Below, piece after piece: positions 1 to 12,779 of a stretch of 64,000 nt of DNA. Made by a program: the position numbers and the translations under genes. Position 1 is the first letter of the stretch; the number at the start of each line of letters is the position of its first letter. This DNA comes from Uranotaenia lowii (Eukaryota; Arthropoda; Insecta; Diptera; Culicidae). The stretch covers positions 224,951,094-225,015,093 of the forward strand of contig NC_073693.1 of assembly GCF_029784155.1 (NCBI RefSeq). Reading direction: 5' to 3'. The notes beneath the pieces were generated by a model. That model saw only the letters and a list, made by a program, of their open reading frames with translations. It was not told the origin of the DNA and searched no databases.

Positions 1-1600
1 ATCGTCATCCTCGTCATAGCTATTCTCGTAGTCGTTCTCGTCTCGTACGCTGACTGGCACCAGATTCGATGACAAATCTTCGTCGATTATGGTGGCTGAT
101 AACCTCAGCGTGCAAACGCACAGCATATCTTGCACGTTTCGTCCTGTTAACTCGAGAAAAGAATCCTCTTGTTGCTAACAGGGTACTTTCTCGGTTGCTT
201 CTAGAATTAGCTAGAATTCGATCGACAGAACTCATCCAAAATGCCTCAGAAATCAAAAGGTGGATGAATTTGCGCACGAACCACCTCCTCCGAAGCACCC
301 GAAGCAGTTTTCATACATTGAAGAGATGCTCGCGCATACTAACCGCAGCGTTCAGCAGCATGCGACCCACGGTATACAATACAATAAGGTGATATCTTTC
401 CGATAATGTCGTCATTACTATCCAACTAGTGATCTGATTATTCCCCGCGCGCGAAACTTTTTGCCCGGCACGCTATAGGCAGATAGTAATGACGTCACTA
501 GTTTGCATTCAAACGAGTTGTTTACTCGTGTTAGTAGCCTACCTTATATACTTATACCGTGATGCGACCTATCTGGATCTAATGCATTGCTGAAGTTGCT
601 GGCAACTAACCGTCGCCCGAACCATCTCCTACACCGGGCTAGAAATTCCTTCCAACAGACGATGATAAATTCACGCATGCTAACCGCAGTGCAGCTGCAA
701 AGAATGAGAATCATTTGCTCGACTTGCAGCTTCATGGACTTTTCTCTTGTTGCTGTCACGCTATTATCTCTCCGAAATAGCGGAAGTCAACTTTCAGCCA
801 CAAATGTCAAATCTAGCTCTGAGTTGCTGGCAACTAACCGTCGCCCAAAACATCGCATTCAAAGCCACAGAAAAATTAAACTGTTGGCTTGGATGAGGTC
901 ACGCGTGCTGACTGCAGCATAACTCCATATCCCGACAAGCAGCTTATTCCAAATTCCGATCCAGGCTGGATCTGTAGCTTTTGACGCTCGCTCATTGTGA
1001 TTGCAGATCCAGAGAGTCCTCCTCACGGCCGTCGGAAATGTACTCACGCTGCTAACCACAGCGTGGCTCGTGGCTACATCAAGAGTTACCCTCTCGGAAC
1101 CCGACTTCGCAGCCTCGAACCGAAGTATATCATGTCCTCTGCGCTGACGATCTTCCGTGCCGGTGGTCAGATGGGCTTGGATCCTCCTGTATGCTGACAG
1201 CAGCGCACAGCCAAAGTACAAGAGTAACCCTCTCGGCTATCAGTTTCACCCAATTGTTCTGCGGTGGACCTACCGACCTTCGCGCTGAACCATCCCGGTT
1301 GCGGATCCAGGGACTCCTTCCGGCCGTCGGTCGTGAGCTGACACTTGCTAACCGCAACGTGGCTCGTGTCGACATCGAGAGTAACCCTCTCGATCCACGA
1401 ATATCCCCGGACCCGACCTCTGGTGGAACCTTCTGGTTGGCTTGGGACATCTTGTTGGCTGGTCTCTGCGCTGACGATCCTCCGGCTGCTGGTTGGATCT
1501 CTCCGGTGGTCCTCTGGCTGGTCTCAGGGCTGGCTGCTGCAGAACTTGCTAACCGCAAGTCTAATATATTTGAGAGTATCCCTCTCACTAACTCATAATT
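1..1600. repeat. Diverged tandem repeat array
   Basis: A core like GCTAACCGCAGCGTG recurs near 97, 340, 677, 905, 1045, 1190, 1345 and 1545, at spacings of about 140-340 bp. From about 1000 onward the repeats also share a quasi-palindrome, GAGAGTAACCCTCTC, near 1087, 1225 and 1378 and, degenerate, near 1572. The segment around 1004-1100 closely resembles 1302-1395 (shared GGATCCAG, GGCCGTCGG, GTGGCTCGTG). Another shared block, GTTGCTGGCAACTAACCGTC, occurs near 595 and 823. The region is GC-richer than its surroundings. Short ORFs on both strands look like by-products of the repeats. It may begin left of the window. Confidence 0.6.
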
Positions 1601-1724
1601 TCCAAATTCAGACGTATCTGGGCCCATAACCTGTTGAAAACGCAGGTTTTAGTTGTGGAATAGAGTTATCTTTATTCAGTTTCGTCGATGAGGTCATTAG
1701 AATACATGAAGTCCACAAAGCATT

Positions 1725-1960
1725 GGTTTGAAAAAAAGTGGTTCATAGTATGCATTATAGGTGGCGCACGTGTTGCCCAAAAAGTAAAGTCGACCAATTT
1801 CTTCATTCGGCGCTATCTCAAAAACCACATGAGAGAACATCACAAAAATTGCATATGTGATTGTTACATTACAGGGTAACTTCGCTAAAAATTTGATCAA
1901 TTTACATCCATGCATAAAACAGTTATTCACAAAACAGAGTGTTGCATTTTTTTTCGAATA
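1725..1960 (-). mobile_element. Fragment of the GTGTTGCAT-ended MITE family
   Basis: Read on the opposite strand, this segment matches the left arm of the MITE at 26.7 kb. It shares GGTGGCGCACGTGTTGCCC and the terminal block AGTGTTGCATTTTTTTTCGA. No target-site duplication is visible, so only one end is defined. It is noncoding. Confidence 0.5.
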
Positions 1961-4900
1961 TGCATTTTAGGTATGATTTCTTGAAAATTTTAACTTTTTA
2001 CAATCTAACGACACTAAAAGCAGAGAAGTTCGTGAATACGTAAAAGAAACTATAGAAATAAAAAAAAAACACTTATCACCCTGAAAAATCCTTGTCGGCA
2101 TAATCCAATAAATAAACGTCCTGCTCACACTCTAAACACCTTCGAAAAATTCATTCAAAAACGTTCTAACGATGCCGCATACATTTCATCAACGGATGTT
2201 AGAACCTTTGTAGGCAACCACCAGGCTTAGCCGTTCGTCCGACAAATCGCTCAATTTGCAACCAATAATTAATGAATGTTTCACCAATTTTCGTATATGC
2301 ATATCGCCCGAACACCAAACAAAAACTGCTGCGCTCCATTAGCACATATTTGCAAACGTCTGAAGCCCGCTTACCGATGCGGGGATGCCGATGTCGGATT
2401 TACAAATTTACAAATGCCCTCAAGTCATGAATAATGGCGGTGGCCTGATAGTGACGGCGGCAATGAGTTGTTGTGCCGTACTTTACAACAGCAACAAATT
2501 CAACAACAACAACAGCAACAGAAAAAGCAGCGGAAAGGTCTACATAATTAATTTCTACACATTTTTGTCCGGCAAACCGAGAAAGAGCTTTGGTTCGTTG
2601 GTTGGTCGGGTTTCTGCTATAATAACAACACAGTGCTGTCAGCTGTTTTGCTGGTTTTGTTTGTTTACATTTCTCAGCAGCAGACGGACGAGAGCAATGA
2701 ATGTTGTTTCGAATGCGAAACAAAAATTGTGGTGTAGTCTTCTTCGTTCAACAAGAAAATTCCCCAGACACAGCAAGGGATGATGGGGGCATCTCTTAGC
2801 TTTTATTACGCGACGATGTCTCCGAGTCTGCTGAATCCGAAGTTGTTACAGTTGTTGTCATCTTTGTTGTTGTTGTCATCATCGTTGTTGTTGTTGTTGT
2901 CGTTGCTGAGTCGTGTCTGTCTAGCTAAAGTAGTATTCCGTCTTCAACTCTCTATATACGATAGGAATGTCCGCAGCCGAGGAAAGAAGCCAAGACACCA
3001 TTCATTGGTGCAATATGATTTTGTATTGTAAGGGTGTTTGGTTTGTTGTTTTTGTTTGTGTTTTCACTGTCAGCAAGCAAGCAGCAGAAGCGATTGAAGA
3101 TTTTGCCAGTGGCTTTTGAATCGTTTCATTCGGAGGGAATTCCTTCTGCTCGAGTGGGTATTTGTGAAAGGCAGAAAACGCGTTCACAAATACTTTCCTG
3201 AATCAGACACAACTCACTTACACTCTCGAACGAGGGTAAAGAAACTAGCTTTAAACATATCACGTACAACATAATAACCTCTTGACTCGAACGTTTTATG
3301 TTGTATGTTTGCGCCCGGATTATGTTTGTTGTGTTGCGAAACTGAGGCAAGAAAAAAGGCTTCGAAGGGAAGAAAGACCACAACGGTTGAACCAAGAAAA
3401 AAAGACACAACTTTTCAGGATAGAGCCAAGCCAAAAACCGAAAGCTTCTCCCGAAAAAACACCCGGTAAGGATGTCAAATTTGTGTACCCATAAATTATA
3501 CACTGAGTGCCGGGTAGAATTTGCATTTCATTATTTGTATTTGCATCGGGTGCCAAGGCAGCTTGGAGATATTTTCGTGTTGTCTTTTGCGTATAGGAAC
3601 AATAAGATGCTACAATTTATCGGAATGTGGAATCAGGAAGTGTTTTTTTGTTTTGGTAAGCATGTTTTTCGGTAAACGGCTGCCTACTTCTGTCGGTTGA
3701 AGAATAGGTTGGAGGAACAATGAAATTTTGGAATATAAAGCAGTTTTGCATTCAACCGAAACACCAGCAGACAAATAAAGAGCAGGGCATTTAGTTGAAA
3801 ACTCTCTTGACCGAACAACAACCAAGGGGTATTCATGAATGCTTTTCATCGTTTGTTTTTGTCCAATTTGTCGTACGAATTAAATTACGAGAGGTGAACG
3901 TTTTGTTGGTTATAGCTAAATGATTAACTTTCGGGAAAAAGATCAACACGTTTAGGTAATTCAATTTTTAGCAACACTGTAGACATAACTTCGTAATGGG
4001 GGTGTGTTTATGTAGATTGAAAGCAATGGTTTGAATCTTTAAGAAATGTTATTGCGTATTCAGAGAAAAATTGGATTCACGCAACGGTAGTAAGACCCGA
4101 AATTTGACAACCGTAATTTGACAGCTCGACTGATGGGCTGCATTTTTGTCAGAGTAACCGAGTAACACTGAAGAAAATAATCATCTTATATCTGAGGCTT
4201 CTTTTCTGGTGGTGTTTTTTGTTATCCTTTGATAAAGAGTAGCATATGCGAATAAAAAGGTAGGTAGAAGTGAAATATGATCAAAACGCTTTCAGGTATG
4301 GCGCTTTTGAGAGCAGAAATGGAGAAGCATGCGTCTCCTAATACAATTGCCCATTGTTTGTTTGGGTACTATTTTTTGGGACTGCAAAAAGTAGAGCTTG
4401 CCAAAATTTACAACAACAACAACAATCGGAAATTGGGTTAGCAAGTTTGAACTCAACGGAACGGTTAACAGATGGAACAGGGAAAAAATCTTTTTAAAAT
4501 TTTCCGACACAGAGCGGAAGTGGATCGTTCAACAATTCCAACAACAACAACGATTGTTCCACCGGAAAATTCATTTTCATTAGAAGTAGTCAATGTAGTA
4601 TGCGTTGTTCGATAGAAATTAAGTAGCCAAATGTTTTCAAATTGTTTGTTTAATTAAATAAATGTTTCTCAAATATCAAAATATTTCTTTAAATAAAAGA
4701 TATTGAAAAAAAATCTGAAAAATGTTTTGGGTTGGTTTAGGCATCCATTTTTTTTAATCAGTGGTTGTTTCAGTTGTTTTATCACGAAAATAGGTAATAA
4801 AAAAAACATTTCATGTTAATTGTTAAAGAGTAGTATTTGAAATATATTTTGTTCTACAACTACAACTATAAGTGTTAATATTTTTATAACTCAATTTGCT

Positions 4901-5224
4901 ACGGAATGGTAAATATGTAAGGCTGAAGTCAACTTTTCTACTGCAAATTAATGAAATTTGATTTTTTCATGAGACGTCGAAAACAATCCCTTCACTATAT
5001 TTTTTTTGTAATTATGACATGGACTATAAATGATTCTGAACAAAGTGATGCTTGTTCCGTCGCGTTTCTTGACGTGTCGCTCTTATTGTACCATCCGCTT
5101 TAAAGTTAGAAAATAAATCCCTTAATACCATAAATTTTTATAAATAAAGAAATAGATTGATTCCCGTTTTGTTTTTCAAATCAATGATTCGATACATTTC
5201 TTTTCTAAATAAATGTGATAAATC
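1961..5224. other. Noncoding AT-rich DNA with a GTT microsatellite
   Basis: No gene is recognised. A GTT-rich trinucleotide tract runs from about 2842 to 2908. CAA-rich patches lie near 2490-2520 and 4410. The longest ORF here, 132 codons at 2385-2783, has no domain and is rich in low-complexity codons, so it is not called. Confidence 0.5.
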
Positions 5225-5316
5225 ATGATTTCAAAGTAGTCGAAGATTCCTTTGAATTCAGCTACAGTAAGTACTGTAGCCGAATTCAAAGGAATCTTCG
5301 ACTACTTTGAAATCAT
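5225..5316. repeat. Near-perfect 92-bp inverted repeat (hairpin)
   Basis: Two arms of about 45 nt face each other around an AG at 5270-5271. The only interior mismatch seen is 5260/5281. The left arm begins ATGATTTCAAAGTAGTCG and the right arm ends CGACTACTTTGAAATCAT. A transcript would fold into a long, almost perfect stem with a minimal loop. It could be a tiny MITE, a recent snap-back duplication or a small-RNA precursor. The absent terminal loop argues against a conventional miRNA gene. Confidence 0.75.
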
Positions 5317-5620
5317 AGTTTCATTCAGCTAAGAGGTTCTTCAAACCTTTGATTATTAGTGATAAATCATTTAAGAATTTGTAAAATGCATTGAAAACGG
5401 ATTTAAATGTCACTGCATCATTCATAATTGATTTTTAAACAAAGGTTTTTTTGCCCGCAAAAACTCATAAATATAATCTGAACTCTTTGTTTCAGTACAA
5501 CAGCTTTGACGTCTTGCGGTAGTTTTTCTTCTTCTTTTGGAAGAGTTGCAAAAATCCAACTTTTCTCTGTAGGAGCAACACTATTTTTTAACAATACATT
5601 GTATCTTCTTCACAATATAT

Positions 5621-6873
5621 TAGGGTGGCCAGCGAACCGGGAAAACTGGGAACTGAAAATAGCACCGGGGAAACCGGGAAATAACCGAGAATTTGAAAAA
5701 GCTGAAAAACCTTATGCAGTTCAAATGACTTTTTCTGTATAAATCCTACGTATAGTAAAGGTTAAAGTTAATCAAGAGTAAATTTTAATTAAACATTTGA
5801 CATAGACGTTATTCGTATTATATAAGCTTGTTTATTTATCTGAATATACTGATTTATCAGAATTATTAAAAAAAACAATTTTGTTCATTCTGGCGATTTT
5901 TGTATATTTTATTTTTTGAGATTTTTGAAATTAATAAACCCCTTTTCAAATGCACATTGATAACTTTATAACTTCCCAAGCAAAATAAAATAATAGCATT
6001 GAAATTTTACCAGGTTTTGAATTAAAATATAGTAAACTTTTACATGGGAAATGTAAAAAGTGTCACCTGTATCATCAAATATTCGGCAAAATATATCATT
6101 TTCCAGCCCTTTTGATATTGTAGTTGTCATTTCAAGACAACATTGTGGGCTTTTCGTTCCTTTCAGAGCTATGGAGGAAACAATGACAGAATAAACTTTA
6201 TTATTTCCCAACGCAGTTTGAAAATGACAAATTATTAGCACCTCAAATATTGTTTAATTATTTTCACGAAAAAATATAACCTTAAATGTCTCTCGGACAA
6301 TATATATTTCCTTGCAAAACTTTTAAAGATTTTAGAAGCCTTTGAACCCCAACATTGTTTTATTGACTACTGAAAGTTTCGGTTCAGATAAGTTGAACGA
6401 ACTTTTAAATCTCACAGAGAATTTGAGATTCAGAACGTCAAGTTAGATGTACCACATGATATCATAATGTGATTTTAAAATAATGCAATGCGGTACTTCA
6501 AGATTCCAAGATGACATTCAAACAATTCAATATATCAAAACAAAGAAGTTTCCATAAAAAAAAACATTTGTGAAAGTTGGAATAAATTGTTGCCAAAGAC
6601 TAAGACGAGGGTGACAATTTTCGTTGAACATACGGAATACTTTTATTTTTTTCCCCTTTTACATTTCAACATTAAAATACTTTATTATCGCCATTTTTTG
6701 CAGTTGTGAATAACTTTCATACACTTTCTCTTACAAATATTATAAAATGTCTATTTGTTCGGTCAGTAAATCTTGTATTATGTATTAAGCAGTGTATTCT
6801 AGAACCGTGAAAAACATAAAATTTTTCAAGGTAAAACCGGGAAATTTAAAATGGAAACCCGCTGGCCTTCCTG
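5621..6873. mobile_element. Nonautonomous DNA element, CAGGGTGGCCAGCG family, copy 1
   Basis: The left end reads TAGGGTGGCCAGCGAACCGG and the right end CCCGCTGGCCTTCCTG. These are slightly decayed inverted ends of the family whose intact copy lies at 60910-62983. Subterminal CCGGGAAAA-like repeats are present at both ends. The flanks ATATAT (5615-5620) and ACATAT (6874-6879) agree at five of six bases, fitting a 6-bp target duplication. The AT-rich interior has no transposase. Confidence 0.7.
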
Positions 6874-6988
6874 ACATATATTCGTGTTTCGAGTAAAGTA
6901 CATATTTAGGAAAAATCCTTGTATTTGAATGTTTAAAAATAATAGGGTTTGTTTCATGACATATAAACACTTAAATTGGAAATAATCT

Positions 6989-8737
6989 CACTCTTCGCTA
7001 GTTTTAGAGTGCATATGAAAACTAATAAACCCTCTAGAGGATTTTTTCCAAACTCATCAAAAAGCTACTTTTTACTTCTTAGAAAGGTTTACACCAAAAT
7101 TATAAATTTTCTGTTGTTTAGAAAATTGAAATTAATAGTTCATAAATTGTTAGTTCTAAGAGTTTTTCTACCATTTTTTGAGCTAAGTTGATAACCACTA
7201 TTCAAATTTAGAATAAATTGAATGAAAAAAAACTTCAGCCTGGATCTCCAAATCATCAAAAATTCAAAAATTTACAAATTTTCGGTAATTTCTTTTTTAT
7301 TATAGAATGTTTGAACCAAAAGATGAAGTTCATATGACTTTGTTTGTTCAAAAAATATGTTTATTTTATCTAGATTCACAAGTTTGCTGGAGACACGAAT
7401 ACAAAAAAATTCAATGCTTTAGAAATTTGGACTCACAAAAATCATCCTTTTTCAAATTTCTTAAATAAGGTGTCATTTTTTTCTATTAATTTATTTAGAG
7501 ACGAATTGATTTTTTTTGTAAATAAAATACTTATTGAAAGTCTTATTGACCTTTTTCATAAACGTGAACCTGACCTTGTTTTCATGTCTTCAAACAAGTT
7601 GCAGACATCATCAAGAAAAAAGAGAGATGAAAATATAAAGAACCGGATGTAGCTCATCGTTCGAACCGGAATATGAAGTAACTGTCAAAGTCATCCATTT
7701 TTTTAAGTACTTCTGTTAATTCAGTTATTTTTATTAGCTATTTTTTACATTTTTCGTTCATTTGTGGATTTGTGTCTAACCCATTCGAACCGGGGGCATT
7801 TTCACGACATTCGAACTCATAGTGCTTTTCTCTTAGATAATTTTTATGTCATTTGATTTTCAGTACAACCATTTCTCAATACATTTTGACTAACATTTGC
7901 GGATTCTATTGGTATAAGAATATTATTTTTCCGAGCAATTGTAAACTCACATTGAATGATTGTTCTGACAAAGGTTAAAAAATTCCATTGCACACACGGT
8001 GTGCGATCGGTCTCGAATGGGAACTATAAACAAGACATTCAAAAATGTAAACAATAAATAAAACAACAGAAACATTAACGAATAGAAACTAGTGACTAAA
8101 ACATTATTTAAAAAACTCACAAACCATCTGGGTGATAAATTTGGTAAAAATGTCTAAAAATCTTCATTAATTTTTGTTTTTTTAAAAAAAGCTTGTTATA
8201 GAGAAAGTATATCGTGAATAGTATATTATTTTGTCATACTTTCTTCGAAAAAGATGCAGATAAGGTTAGAGAACAACAATAGAATAATTTTTGTGGAGGC
8301 CACATTTCTAAAGAATTTAAAAATTTTGTTTTCGTATCTTCAGTAAACTTGTGAATCTACGCAAAAAAGTCATATGAAATTCATCTATTGGTTCAAACAT
8401 TCTAAAATGTCAAAGAAATTACCAAAAACATATGAATGTTTTAAGCTATTTTGTCATTTTGAGACTCCGGATGAAGTTTTTTTTAATAAATTTATTCTAC
8501 ATTTTAGTAGTGATAGTTGCTTATTCTTATCTTTAGAATTTGCTAAAGAAACTGTAGAAACATTCCAAAGGCATTGCGATCTCTAAGTCATGTAAAAAAT
8601 ATTTTCAAAACATCACAAACGTTCAGTTTTTCGTGTAAAAATTCCAAAGTAGCAAAAAGTAACTTTTTGATGCGATTGGAAAAAATTATCTTGAAAGTTT
8701 ATTAGTTTTCATGTGTACTTCGAACTAGCGAATAGTG
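6989..8737. mobile_element. Fold-back element with arms of at least 450 bp
   Basis: The left end, CACTCTTCGCTAGTTTT, is mirrored by the right end, AACTAGCGAATAGTG. The inverted match continues inward through at least 6989-7460 against about 8275-8737. Shared blocks include GTTTATTAGTTTTCAT, GGTTCAAACATTCT and ACTTGTGAATCTA. The centre is noncoding and the arms carry many substitutions. No clear target duplication is seen. Small ORFs at 6976, 7470 and 8374 fall inside the arms and are not genes. Confidence 0.65.
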
Positions 8738-8905
8738 AAATCCACCAATGTTTCCCAGTGTTATGTTAACACATTGCAGTCCAAATACGAGAATTCTCGT
8801 TTTTTTTGGTTGCCAAGAGTGTGCTCCACTTGGTAGCATAAGTCGATTGTTAAAAATCCAATAACGAAACTATGTTCTACAAAATTGAACACAACAACCA
8901 AGGTA

Positions 8906-9857
8906 CCGTCAAACGGGGCATCATGCAACAGCGGGGTTCGATGCAACATTTATATAACACTACATTAAATCAATTTTTAATTTAATGTATTGTTATAAAG
9001 TTATCTTTTAATGATCACAAAATGATGATGACATAATTTCTCACATTTTAAGCTAGTTTTCTTAAGTTTTCATTTTTATGTAAAATTTGAAAAATCGAGC
9101 AATAAATGTACAAATTTTAACATTATTTGATGCCGAAAAAAACTTTACCCAGTATGACAGATTGGCTTGATAATATTACCTACAAACTTTTTACTGGTTT
9201 CCTCATGTTATACCAACATTGTTGGTGTGAAAATATTTTTCGAACAATCACCCAATTTTTTTAAATAAATATTTTTAAAATTCCGTTAGGTGTCTGGGGT
9301 TAAATGCAACAAAATGCAAATCAAAGAAATACCTTGTAAATCTTGTTTCCATGTGTTGGGATATGAATGTTTTGCATCACGCGTTTGTAAACATTGAAAT
9401 TTTATTCATCCAAACATTTATTTTAATGATTTCAGCATTTAGAATTTTTCGTAGTATTATTTAACCCCTAAATTTATGCAGCATCTTCATTTTCAGAAAA
9501 AATGTGAAAATTAGTTATTACAGACCCAAAAACTACTGCAATTGGTGTTGTCTTGCGTAATGATATTTAAGGCATCGCTAATATATTAAAAACTATAAAT
9601 TTTTGTTCGTGTTCATAAGATTTTTCATTAAAAACAAAGTTTGTTGCAAGTTACCCCATTTTCTAAGGAGGGTGAAAATCGCATGTTTTTAGCAAATTAA
9701 AAATAACTGAAGAAACCTATAATTTTTCTAACTACGCCAATTTGATACCCTAGCATCCTTAAAACTTTTGATACATAAGGGGTAGGATTAATTGTGAACA
9801 TAAGTTTTTTAGAAGCCATTGAAGTTGAAAATTGTTGCATGTTGCCCCAGTTGACGG
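8906..9857. mobile_element. TA-flanked MITE (CCGTCAAACGGGGCA ends)
   Basis: The left end CCGTCAAACGGGGCATCATG and the right end GTTGCCCCAGTTGACGG are inverted repeats with about three mismatches over 25 bp. TA lies on both sides (8904-8905, 9858-9859), as expected for Tc1/mariner-type insertion. The 952-bp interior is AT-rich and noncoding, so this is a nonautonomous element. Confidence 0.75.
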
Positions 9858-9914
9858 TAATTCAAAGTAACTAATTGGTTGAATTTGGTCATGTGCAGGC
9901 TTGTAAGTGGTCAC

Positions 9915-10390
9915 CATCGTTTGAATTTTTCCGGAGACAACCACCACACATAGTTCGTGACAATCGTGGAGAGCGCAATCGTTTGATCGGAGAGCAAAAA
10001 AATGTCAAACGAAATTTTGATCTTTTTTGTGGTTAGTCGTTTGACTGTCATCCCTCTTGCGTAGATAATCGAGATAATCATTCCACATTGTTCGACCAAC
10101 ACATCCAAACATCACCCGGCGCTGCAGAGTGACGAATTTTTTTCAACAGGAGGGAATGAATAGAAAAGATTGCATTTGCTTATTGAGTCTGTAAGTTCTG
10201 CTGCGTGAAAGAGATAGGCGATGTCGTAAACTGTCAGGAATGATGGTCGTTTGACCATCAAATTATCCCTCTCGTGTACCAAGACACGAAATTTCGTTCG
10301 ACAATCACACAAAGAAGAATGAATGTCGTTTCGTTTGATGGTAGTCGACTGTTCGGCAAGTTTTCGGTCGCATTCGTTTGATGGCACGAA
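9915..10390. repeat. Cluster of CGTTTGA motifs
   Basis: CGTTTGA or its complement recurs near 9919, 9979, 10006, 10029, 10247, 10334 and 10376. Two copies are followed by CATCCCTCT or ATTATCCCTCT about 10-15 bp later (10027 and 10247 regions). This suggests a decayed repeat or a clustered binding site. A 93-codon ORF on the minus strand across this segment has no recognisable domain. Confidence 0.35.
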
Positions 10391-10399
10391 CAATGATAC

Positions 10400-12775
10400 T
10401 GATAAAAGCAGGCTGTGCGACTGTCAGAGAAAATGTCGATGGTTTACAAGTCTGGTCATGTGGTTTCATCGCGGTTTTAATGTGTTACCAAACAAAATAA
10501 CAAAATTATTGCATTAGAATTGATTGTTTTGATTTTGATCTTGTTCGATAACACAAGGCCAACCAATTCACATTTTTCCGTGTTGACAAGAAACTGAAGT
10601 GAGGGCGCTGAATCCAAATATGCTTGTTTTTTTCTACTGTCTCTAGTTTTTGTTAATCATATGTCAACTTTCGAAAAGGGTAAAAATTTATTTATAATGT
10701 TGGGCAAAACTTTGAAACATGACTCATTTCGAATGTTTTAGATCAATGATCTACTTTTTTTGCTATACAAATAGTTTTGATTTTCAAGAAAAAAGTTACT
10801 GAGGTTTTGTTTTAGCTCATTCATCACAGTCTAGTGAAATATGATAATATTCAGGACATTCAGAAGTGATGTTTAATCAAAATTTAATCATAGATATTTT
10901 TAAATCATAATTCAAATCCTTTGGCATTCTTCAACAAATTATTTTTTGTAAATTCTTTATTTGAAACGGCTTGTAATCAACAAATTCTTGATGGAATTAA
11001 AATCTTCGATACAAATCCTCATAAATGTTCTTGAGTGATGTCAGTAATAGTTAAATTTTGTCTATTGAATTTGCTAAAGCTTGTGAATTTTATTTGCAAG
11101 CATAATTTCTCTGGAACAAGAAAAGCTAGAAAAAATCTCAATCCTTTATCAAATGGAGGGTAATAAACAGATTTGAAATCAGTATTTGTTTTTACAGGGG
11201 AGTTGTTTTGTTTTTCATAGAGGTGTCAGTTCATTAGTTATCAATCATATTGAATTACACTGAAACCTTAGTATTTTAAAAATTTCAAAACTAGAGGTTT
11301 TTTTTCCGAAAACTACAGATTTTTTCAAATAGCTTCAGAAAATATTATGTAAACTTTTGAGTTACTTTTAGTTTGACACCTTGTTTGCTCACTGTTCAAC
11401 AAAGTTATGACATAGATCCTTAAAATTAGTTTTTAGTCTAACTTTATTCTGCATAAACTGCAGAACCTCACTTAAAAATATATGTTGAGGGAAATATAAT
11501 ATTATGTTCAACAAATCGCTGTTTCTTCTCACTGATTTGGTATCCACAATTGTTTGCATTACACACCTTTTGATTTCTTATTTTTTATTATCCTCAACTT
11601 TGATATGCTGTTAATATTCCACAAAACTGTAAATTACAGACTATGGTACTCGTTGTCCGAATCCAAAATTGAGATTTAAGTTTCCAAATTCTGCAATAAA
11701 ATCATCAAATGATGCAAAAACAATGTTTGATTAATGGTTTGAATAACAAAATACTCCTTCAACAATATATTTAAAAAAATAATTTGTAATATAATAAAAA
11801 AATAATGTATGTTATGGGTTCACTTGATCTTTTGAGTTCAAAAAGATATTTTTTTTTCTAAATGGATGTTGATCATTGCTAAGCACGAAATTATTAATAT
11901 TTATCCAATGACTCATCCAATATTTTTTTGATAAAATGGTCTCATAAAAAGTGCTTTTATCTAAAAATTAGAAAATTGCTCTGTTGTGTTGTGAGCCTAC
12001 TTGGTTGAATGATTCAACTGAATCAAAGCAATCGAAAGATTCCTTTTAATTCAACCACGGTAAATGGAAAGTTCATATACCGGTATTTCGATAGCAACTT
12101 ACTACCTTCTTCAGTGAGCGTTTTCGAATCAATCGATTGCTTTGATTCATTAGAAAATTGCAATAAATTTAAGGTGGTAGACAAATTTTCAGAATTGTGA
12201 ATAAACTGTGAAATGAAAACTAAAGAAGCCAAAAAACCATTTAACTTTTATCTTTAGATTTTGCATGACTTTTGCCAAAGCTCCTCAAGTCTCCTTCAAC
12301 TTTCAAAATATCTCATTTTTTTAGGCTCACGAAAACGCTTCTAGTTCATCTACGGGTTCATGCATCGATCTAACTTTGGCAGTATATAAACTTGAAGTTA
12401 CACGCCGTCAGAAAATGCAAAAGACGGCGATCTGCATTTTTTTTTTCACAAAAAGATATGATGGAAATAGGGATTCAGTATTCCTATTCTTCTCTAATGA
12501 AGATTGATTGGTCGTCAACTCATGTTTTATACACCATTTTTTAATTTTTTTTGTTAGCATAATTTTTTAATTTCTTCAAAAATATGTTGTACATTTATTG
12601 TAGTGTACCCAAGCTTTTTTGTACACATAACTTTTTTGTGAATGTTTTCTTAATCAATTTTAACGAATGTGACGATGGACATAAAATAGAATCGAGTTCC
12701 TCTAAATGTTCAATGATAAAGTGATAGAGTGATAAAGCAGCAAAATCATTAAAATTACTTGGAAATTTTTATATA
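10400..12775. other. AT-rich noncoding DNA
   Basis: No coding region is supported. Near 12015-12145 a 17-bp inverted pair around AATCAAAGCAATCGA flanks ACCGGTATTTCGATAGCAAC and looks like a short MITE remnant, but its borders cannot be fixed. ORFs of 60-70 codons are at chance level for this composition. Confidence 0.4.
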
Positions 12776-12779
12776 TTTT

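Noticed and set aside
2385..2783. 132-codon ORF as a host gene
   Set aside because: Asn/Ser-rich low-complexity translation, no domain, and a 107-codon frame on the other strand.
5225..5316. Conventional miRNA gene
   Set aside because: The stem is too perfect and too long and has almost no terminal loop.
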